Source: JAGKXC01 sp964554385 (GTDB lineage: Bacteria > Bacteroidota > Bacteroidia > NS11-12g > UBA955). From it: a stretch of 13,061 nt of DNA. Each line of letters starts with the position of its first letter. The first letter of the stretch is position 1. Below the pieces are notes generated by a model, which was not told the origin of the DNA, did not search any database, and saw only the letters and a list, made by a program, of their open reading frames with translations. Below are positions 7,518-13,061 of this stretch, one piece after another. A program made the translations under genes and the position numbers. The stretch is from assembly GCA_964554385.1 (NCBI GenBank), contig CAZKOM010000062.1, positions 1-13,061 on the forward strand. The letters are read 5' to 3'.

Positions 7518-9713
7518 ATGAATATTGACCATAGCTTTTCAAAGAAACCAAATTGCACAATGTTCTTATTTGCAGTTGTGCTTTTTACATTACTTAATGT
7601 ATCGCCGATTAAAGCACAAAGTTGGGATTGGTTTACTATTGGTAAAGGAAAAATTACCGCAACTTATATCAGTCCTCAGAAAGATTTATGGATTTCGGTT
7701 AATAATTATGGTATTTTACGTAGAAATGAGTCGGGTACCATAGATTCATGGTATACCAAAGATAAATACACCAATTACGTATCCTGTTTTTTAGGAGATG
7801 TATCGGGTAATATGTATTTCGGAACTAGTGGATTGGGATTGTTTTACATGGACAATACCGGGAATATTAAATCGTACACCACAAAAGACGGATTAATTGG
7901 GGATACAATTTTATGTTTAACTAAATCTCCGGATGGCACAATCTTGATAGGAACAACTCAAGGAATGTCCCAATTTACGGGTGCCAAATTTATTAATTTT
8001 ACGATAAAAAATGGGTTAACTGGAGACCGCGTTAATAGTTTACGTTGGTTTAAAGATGTATTAATTATTTGCAATTCAATGGGTGTTGAAGTAGCGGATG
8101 CCTCATTGAATATTCTTAATGTCTTTAAAAATCCCTCGGGTTTATATACAAATAATCATTCGCCGGTTATGGATACAGCGGGTTTAATTTGGTGGGCAAA
8201 TTCAAGCAAAGGGTTAATAAATTATAATTTCAAAACGAAGACAATTGGATATTTGGATTCCGCTAAATCTAAATTACAATCAAACAGGGTAACCGGACTT
8301 GCTTATTTCCCTGCGGCACACCGATTTTATGTAGGAACTCCAATAGGGTTAATAGTTACAAATATCACTGGTCTTTTTAGTCTAAATCAAAAGGATGTTT
8401 ATGGCAGTTTACCTGCATCCAATATCACATTTTTATATCAAAATGCAGATAAAATTTGGGTTGGTTCAGGGTTAGATTATTATGATTTTGGTGATTTGAA
8501 TGCGCAGTTAACACGAATTACTCCGTCTACAAACGTATGGACGCGAGAAATTTGTTATCGAAATCGATTGGTTATGCCCGCTCTATGGAATGCGGAGTCT
8601 GGAGGAGGGGATACTTGTTATATAGCAGGTTTGCGACCAATGGTTATGCAGGTTACCCCAATGAAATTGCAATCTACCTATGTAAAAACACCCAATTATA
8701 AAATTTTTGGAGTGGTGTATGATCAAGAGCGGGCTAGTAATGGTGAGACGTATGCATTGATAGATTCAGGACTGTATAGGTATAAATCTATGGGTGAATT
8801 AGAGTTGAAATTGAAGTTCAATATGTCATTGATACCCAAGAAAATATCAGCTGATTCTTGGGGGAACTTGTGGATTAATTACTGGGATACTAACCAAGTT
8901 GATAGATATAATTTGATTACCGAAAAAACAGTAAATATTCAATCTGAGTTAACATCATTATCCATTCCCGGTGTATATCGATTATTTTCTGATAGTAGAA
9001 AAAACCTTTGGTTAATAGATACCCGAGGTTGGATTTATAAGTATAACGGAACTACCTATGAATACATTGGAGCCTATTCAATTAATACTAAGCCAGAAAT
9101 TGACATTGAAATGGCCGGTAATGGTGAGATTTATTTGATTTCTAATCGAATGCACGAAGTGTATAAATGGAAAAATCCCAATACTTGGTTGAGAAACATG
9201 TTGCCTGATAATATTCAGCCCGATTTATTGTATCGCTTGAGTACCGATGTAAACAATGATCTATGGATTACGGGTTGGGATTCTGCCATGAAAACCCAAG
9301 CAGGGATCAAATTCAATCTTGAAACAAAAGAAGTTATTGAGATGGCAACCGCTGTAGATGAATTTGTGCCCAATGCAAGCTTCGATAAGATGTGGGCTTT
9401 CGGAGCCAATAAATTGGGAATTACTTCCATCATTAAAAGATCCAATGCCATTTTTAATGATCCTGGGTCTAACAAACAATCGTTTTTGGTGTATCCAAAC
9501 CCCAGTAATTCAAACGGAATTTATCTTCAATTGCCGTCATCAGCCAATACAGAAACTGTAACATTGGTGGATGCTTTAGGCCGCATGATATCGATTAAAA
9601 TCCAGCCCAATGGATATATGCCAACCCAACATCTAAGTTCTGGTTTGTATTATATCGCAGTAGCATCCAAAGATTCAAACGTGATTTTCCAATCATCTTT
9701 CGTGATCGAGTAG
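7518..9713 (+). CDS. Secreted beta-propeller protein with T9SS type A sorting domain
   Basis: 731 residues. The signal peptide has a basic n-region (SFSKKPNC), a hydrophobic core (MFLFAVVLFTLLNV) and probable cleavage after PIKA (A33|Q34). Downstream are repeats like the two-component-regulator propeller (Reg_prop) family, e.g. YTTKDGLIGD...LIGTTQGMSQF (~120-153), NFTIKNGLTGD (~160-170), and Trp-rich blades such as NLWINYWDTN and DLWITGWDS further on. The C-terminal ~75 residues form a type IX sorting domain: VYPNPSNSNG (~658-667), a beta-sandwich with VTLVDALGRMI, then LSSGLYYIAV and a terminal SFVIE. Such proteins cross the outer membrane through T9SS and are attached to the surface or released. 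Unlike hybrid sensors that use these propellers, it has no transmembrane segment, kinase or DNA-binding domain. An ATG at 7560 would drop the basic n-region, so 7518 is preferred. The next gene starts 10 bases after its TAG. Ligand unknown. Confidence 0.88.
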   Translation: MNIDHSFSKKPNCTMFLFAVVLFTLLNVSPIKAQSWDWFTIGKGKITATYISPQKDLWISVNNYGILRRNESGTIDSWYTKDKYTNYVSCFLGDVSGNMYFGTSGLGLFYMDNTGNIKSYTTKDGLIGDTILCLTKSPDGTILIGTTQGMSQFTGAKFINFTIKNGLTGDRVNSLRWFKDVLIICNSMGVEVADASLNILNVFKNPSGLYTNNHSPVMDTAGLIWWANSSKGLINYNFKTKTIGYLDSAKSKLQSNRVTGLAYFPAAHRFYVGTPIGLIVTNITGLFSLNQKDVYGSLPASNITFLYQNADKIWVGSGLDYYDFGDLNAQLTRITPSTNVWTREICYRNRLVMPALWNAESGGGDTCYIAGLRPMVMQVTPMKLQSTYVKTPNYKIFGVVYDQERASNGETYALIDSGLYRYKSMGELELKLKFNMSLIPKKISADSWGNLWINYWDTNQVDRYNLITEKTVNIQSELTSLSIPGVYRLFSDSRKNLWLIDTRGWIYKYNGTTYEYIGAYSINTKPEIDIEMAGNGEIYLISNRMHEVYKWKNPNTWLRNMLPDNIQPDLLYRLSTDVNNDLWITGWDSAMKTQAGIKFNLETKEVIEMATAVDEFVPNASFDKMWAFGANKLGITSIIKRSNAIFNDPGSNKQSFLVYPNPSNSNGIYLQLPSSANTETVTLVDALGRMISIKIQPNGYMPTQHLSSGLYYIAVASKDSNVIFQSSFVIE

Positions 9714-9723
9714 ATTTGGCAGT

Positions 9724-11478
9724 ATGCCTAAAATTTATATATTTATAGTTGCCGCTTTCTTTTCTATAAAGGCGTTGCATGCGGAATCGGGGAAAGCTTC
9801 TCGGAGATTATTTGTTGAACCAACATCCAATCGGATCCCCGAAATTGGTTTAAATGCTAGGTTGTTGTCATCAGATTCTTCGAAAAAGAAAGTAAAATTT
9901 TCAATTTCTGGTAGCATCAATGTTGGGCTATGGTATCAGACCATAAATAGCGCAACCTTGCAGCGTAAGACATTGGAATGGTTTGTTCAAGGTCAACCCA
10001 CTTTTGCGGTAAATAGTTATACATTCCCCTTTAGCGGTATCTATTCAAACAATGAGTTTAATTATACCCAACCATTTAACCAAATTGGGATAAGTCCGAA
10101 ATTCAAAAAGTTCACTGCGCATTTAGGGTATCGGAATTTATCTTTTTCCAATTATACCTTGGCGGGTGCAACGTTTTTAGGCGGCGGATTTGAATACAAT
10201 CCTGGGAAATTGAGATTGATGGGTTTTTATGGTCGATTTAATCGGGCGATAGGTGAAGACACGTTAAATAACTACGGTGTTAACTTTACTGTAATTCCAA
10301 CATTTGAACGTTGGGGGTATGGTTTAAAGATTGGAGTGGGAACCAAAAGTAATTTTTTGGATTTAATTGTTACGCACATCAAAGATGATACTGCTTCAAT
10401 CAATAGACCGATTAAATCGGCCATTTTACCCGGCGAGAATTTATCTGTGGGATTGTTAAATAAATTGAGTTTTGGGAAAGTGTTTCGCACCGAAGCTGAA
10501 GTTGCCGTTTCAGTTTTAACTGAAAATTTGTACAAACCTGAAATTACCACTGGTATTCCGGAATCGGTGAGTAAATTTATAGAGTTGAACTCTAGTTCTA
10601 CGGCAAATCCTGCCGCAAAATTTCTTGCAGGGCTAAGTATAAAAAACTTTGATTTAACAGGTCAATTTGAATATATCGGCGCGAATTTTCGATCGTTAGC
10701 GATGTATTTTATGCAAAATGATGTAATGCGTTATTCGGTTAGTCCATCACTTCGATTATTTAAAGGAAGATTAACCCTTGCTGGTTCTGTAGGACTGCAG
10801 TCAGATAATGTTGCAGAGCAAAAAATTATTACTACAACCAGGTTAATTCAATCGGCGAATGTGGGAATCATGCCATTAAAAAACATGATGTTTCAGGTTC
10901 AGTATTCCAATTTCGGAACCGATCAGTCCAGCGGTAAAATTCAGTTCAATGATTCCATCAAAATAAGTCAGGTGAATTCGTCCTACGGAGGGACTTGGTC
11001 TTATACCTTACCGGGGAAACGGGTGACATCGAACGTAATGCTCTCCACCAATAAGCAAAGTGTAAACGATTTTAATATCGTAACCGCTAGGTTTTCAGCG
11101 AGCGATGTGTTGGTAGGAACTGCCAATGGAAGTTTTTCGCTAAATAAAATCAAAACAACGTTTGGATTAGGTTACATGTACAATGAATATAGCAATTATG
11201 CAGGAAATTATCAAACCGCAGGTCCATCCACCTCGATTTCATGGGCTCAAAAGAAAGGTAAGTTTCGGGTAAATGCTAGTTACACCCATCAACAACGATT
11301 CAAGGAACAAGTGTTGGATGGTAAGATTCAATCACTATCAATAAATGTCAATTATCAAATAAAAAAGAAACACAAATTTGGTGTTCGAACCGTTTTTTCA
11401 AATAATACGACTTCCTCAACTTCATTTCAAATAGCTACGCAACAGCGACTTGGATTTAATTATGGCTACACGTTTTAA
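9724..11478 (+). CDS. Putative outer-membrane beta-barrel protein, unknown function
   Basis: 584 residues. The signal peptide is MPKIYIFIVAAFFSIKALHA with likely cleavage A20|E21. The mature protein is dominated by alternating polar/hydrophobic strands rich in Gly, Tyr, Phe and Asn with short turns (e.g. KFTAHLGYRNLSFSNYTL, GGGFEYNPGKLRLMGFYG, TTFGLGYMYNEYSNYAG). It ends in LGFNYGYTF. A C-terminal Phe on an amphipathic strand is the usual BAM recognition signal for outer-membrane barrels. I see no TonB plug, OmpA domain or known catalytic motif, so the precise family is unrecognised. The region of ~20-60 after the signal peptide is low-complexity and may be periplasmic. It lies 10 bases after the propeller gene, and its stop overlaps the start of the next gene by 17 bases, so it is probably co-translated with both. 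It could be a pore, an anchor for the neighbouring surface proteins, or an assembly factor; these roles are inference. Confidence 0.75.
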   Translation: MPKIYIFIVAAFFSIKALHAESGKASRRLFVEPTSNRIPEIGLNARLLSSDSSKKKVKFSISGSINVGLWYQTINSATLQRKTLEWFVQGQPTFAVNSYTFPFSGIYSNNEFNYTQPFNQIGISPKFKKFTAHLGYRNLSFSNYTLAGATFLGGGFEYNPGKLRLMGFYGRFNRAIGEDTLNNYGVNFTVIPTFERWGYGLKIGVGTKSNFLDLIVTHIKDDTASINRPIKSAILPGENLSVGLLNKLSFGKVFRTEAEVAVSVLTENLYKPEITTGIPESVSKFIELNSSSTANPAAKFLAGLSIKNFDLTGQFEYIGANFRSLAMYFMQNDVMRYSVSPSLRLFKGRLTLAGSVGLQSDNVAEQKIITTTRLIQSANVGIMPLKNMMFQVQYSNFGTDQSSGKIQFNDSIKISQVNSSYGGTWSYTLPGKRVTSNVMLSTNKQSVNDFNIVTARFSASDVLVGTANGSFSLNKIKTTFGLGYMYNEYSNYAGNYQTAGPSTSISWAQKKGKFRVNASYTHQQRFKEQVLDGKIQSLSINVNYQIKKKHKFGVRTVFSNNTTSSTSFQIATQQRLGFNYGYTF

Positions 11479-13061
11479 ACATTTCATTACCGCCACGGTA
11501 TTGTTGATAGGGTTGGTTTCGTCCGCATCGGCCCAACAGTTGGTAGTTTACGTAACAACCCAACCTCCTTATGATCCGAAAATTGGAGCATACGATGAAT
11601 CATCCTTAGATCGGATTTCTGTGCGCGTACAGAATTTAACGGGAAGCACGCTGAGGGCAAAGTTTCAAGCAAAATTTACGGGTACTAATGGGATAACAAT
11701 ACAAACGGCTCCAGATTATCAACCATCTAATCCAATATTAATTCTACCCAATGAAAATAGGGAATTGGAACAATATGAGATGGAAGCCATGTTGGACCGA
11801 AATCATGTATCGTATTCGGGTATAGATCCTGCGGCTCTGTTGGCGTCCGGAACAGTACCCGAAGGTAATTATCAGTTATGTGTTGTTGGTTATAATTTCG
11901 ATCAGCCAGGGACATCGTCTCCGTTGAGTTCTGTAAACGGTGGCTGCAGTCCCATGATTGGTATTCAATATGTGGAAGCTCCAATTATTGTTTCTGTAAA
12001 TGGACAACAGAACTGCGGTTCTACCATCAATGCTTTAAACAGTGCCTTTATCAATATCCAAGTAGGTCAACCCGCAGTTGCTTTAAATCAATCCAGTGGC
12101 CCAGGTGATTTACGGTATGAATTACAATTGTATGAGGTAGTTACTGATCGAGCTATTAATGACTTGGTATTCAGTTCTCCGCCGTTTCACGAAGTAGAAA
12201 CAACAGCGCCCTTGTTTACGTTAATCCCACAAGAATTGGGAATGAGACCCGGGGTGAATTATGTTTTTCGAGTAAAGGCATTCGACATTAATAACAATTT
12301 AGTATTTAAAAATAATGGGTACTCGCAAATATGTTGGTTCAACTTAGCGGCCGATGATAATTCGGGAAATAATGGAGGTGGTGCAGTTACTAGTTCGTTT
12401 TCATCCGTGATTGAGTATCCGGGAGAAAATGATACCATTCCATTCCAATATTTTCCAGTAATAACAGCAATTCGACCAGCAGTTGATAATATAACGAACC
12501 TAGAAATTCATGCCACAACCTACCAAGAAGGGGTTCCCAATTCTAATCTCGACGATAACTTTAATATTCGGAATCCTACGATTTCTAGCAATGGTTCGAT
12601 CATCCGCATTGCTAGTCAACAATACAATCATTGGGGTTGGAGTAGGGGTGTTAATTTCGATCCTAAAACACGAATTCGCATCAGTTCGTCTACCTCCACG
12701 GGTGATTCAGGAAAAGATTACAACATAACTTTTTTGCCGATGAAAGCACCGTCTAGGATTCTTCCACCCAATCGATCGCAATTGCTGCGTGGTGATAATA
12801 GACCGTCCGTGGGGAGTTTTGGGGTGCATGAGAAAATGTTTATCGAAATTGATTCAAACATTGATTTTTTAAATCCTCGAAGGATTGCTTTTAAAGAATT
12901 TCGATATACTTGGGATTTTAACGATATATCGGAGGACAGCATACGCAAAGCCATCTTTTCGGCGAAAAATATTGATGTTCATTTACCGGATAATCGATTT
13001 TATCATGCAAGAATTGGGTGGTTAACGGATCCAACCAATCAAACTTCGGATGCATATCATT
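11462..13061 (+). CDS. Secreted TANFOR-like / fibronectin-like protein, 3'-truncated by window edge
   Basis: The frame is open from ATG at 11462 to the right edge (533 residues, no stop). It begins inside the barrel gene (17-base overlap). The signal peptide is MATRFKHFITATVLLIGLVS followed by SASA, with cleavage at about A24|Q25. Residues ~27-165 resemble the TANFOR domain of Bacteroidota surface proteins: beta-rich, with GIDPAALLASGTVPEGNYQL (~120-139), Cys140 in YQLCVVGYNF and Cys162 in GGCSPMIG, then the linker VEAPIIVSVNGQ. A fibronectin III-like segment follows (~185-300): LRYELQLYEV, NYVFRVKAFD, FKNNGYSQICWFNL. The remainder (~310-533) has no domain I recognise. No sorting domain is visible because the C-terminus is outside the window. 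It is probably exported to the periplasm or surface and may be large. The TANFOR assignment is from memory of the family pattern and is moderately secure; the signal peptide and reading frame are clear. Confidence 0.8.
   Translation, partial: MATRFKHFITATVLLIGLVSSASAQQLVVYVTTQPPYDPKIGAYDESSLDRISVRVQNLTGSTLRAKFQAKFTGTNGITIQTAPDYQPSNPILILPNENRELEQYEMEAMLDRNHVSYSGIDPAALLASGTVPEGNYQLCVVGYNFDQPGTSSPLSSVNGGCSPMIGIQYVEAPIIVSVNGQQNCGSTINALNSAFINIQVGQPAVALNQSSGPGDLRYELQLYEVVTDRAINDLVFSSPPFHEVETTAPLFTLIPQELGMRPGVNYVFRVKAFDINNNLVFKNNGYSQICWFNLAADDNSGNNGGGAVTSSFSSVIEYPGENDTIPFQYFPVITAIRPAVDNITNLEIHATTYQEGVPNSNLDDNFNIRNPTISSNGSIIRIASQQYNHWGWSRGVNFDPKTRIRISSSTSTGDSGKDYNITFLPMKAPSRILPPNRSQLLRGDNRPSVGSFGVHEKMFIEIDSNIDFLNPRRIAFKEFRYTWDFNDISEDSIRKAIFSAKNIDVHLPDNRFYHARIGWLTDPTNQTSDAYH

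Noticed and set aside
9215..9479. Minus-strand open frames inside the propeller gene (also 10272-10550, 11727-11984 and 12718-12954)
   Set aside because: They lie antisense to long, well-supported genes, show no recognisable protein features and are typical shadow frames.
1..13061. tRNA, rRNA, CRISPR, insertion sequences or phage genes
   Set aside because: I looked for these and saw no direct repeat array, transposase or integrase motif, or recognisable structured RNA.

Overview
The window looks like part of a metagenome-type scaffold from a low-GC member of the Bacteroidota. Several things point there: the type IX secretion (T9SS) C-terminal sorting domain, near-absent Shine-Dalgarno sequences, a TTTG / TAnnTTTG-like promoter, an NtrY-type kinase of the Bacteroidota kind, and the ligA - small unknown gene - dapA gene order. 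Two runs of exactly ten Ns (2050-2059 and 2803-2812) are scaffold joins of unknown true length. The first removes the start of queG. The second cuts ruvB at a place where the flanking contigs encode the same 16 residues in clearly different sequence, so the join may be chimeric.

Layout. Positions 2-1021 (+) are the C-terminal part of a membrane histidine kinase that enters from the left edge. A convergent minus-strand housekeeping run follows, transcribed right to left: ligA (6635-4632), a small DUF6913-like unknown (4639-4091), dapA (4094-3219), ruvB (3211-2132) and queG (2049-1096). The first four are overlapping or only 7 bases apart, which suggests one transcription unit serving DNA ligation, lysine/diaminopimelate synthesis and Holliday-junction branch migration; queG (tRNA queuosine) follows across a gap. 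Divergent from ligA is a single SlyD-like FKBP prolyl isomerase (6769-7269, +), closed by a strong intrinsic terminator.

The right half (7518 to the end, +) is a tight three-gene cell-surface cluster with its own Bacteroidota-type promoter. It encodes a secreted beta-propeller protein with a T9SS sorting domain, an unrecognised outer-membrane beta-barrel ending in Phe, and the first 533 residues of a secreted TANFOR/fibronectin-like protein that runs off the right edge. The ORFs are 10 bases apart and then overlap by 17 bases, so they are probably co-translated and may form one envelope assembly. This cluster is the best candidate for an undescribed system in the window; its function cannot be read from sequence alone. 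No RNA genes, insertion sequences, CRISPR arrays or phage genes were seen.
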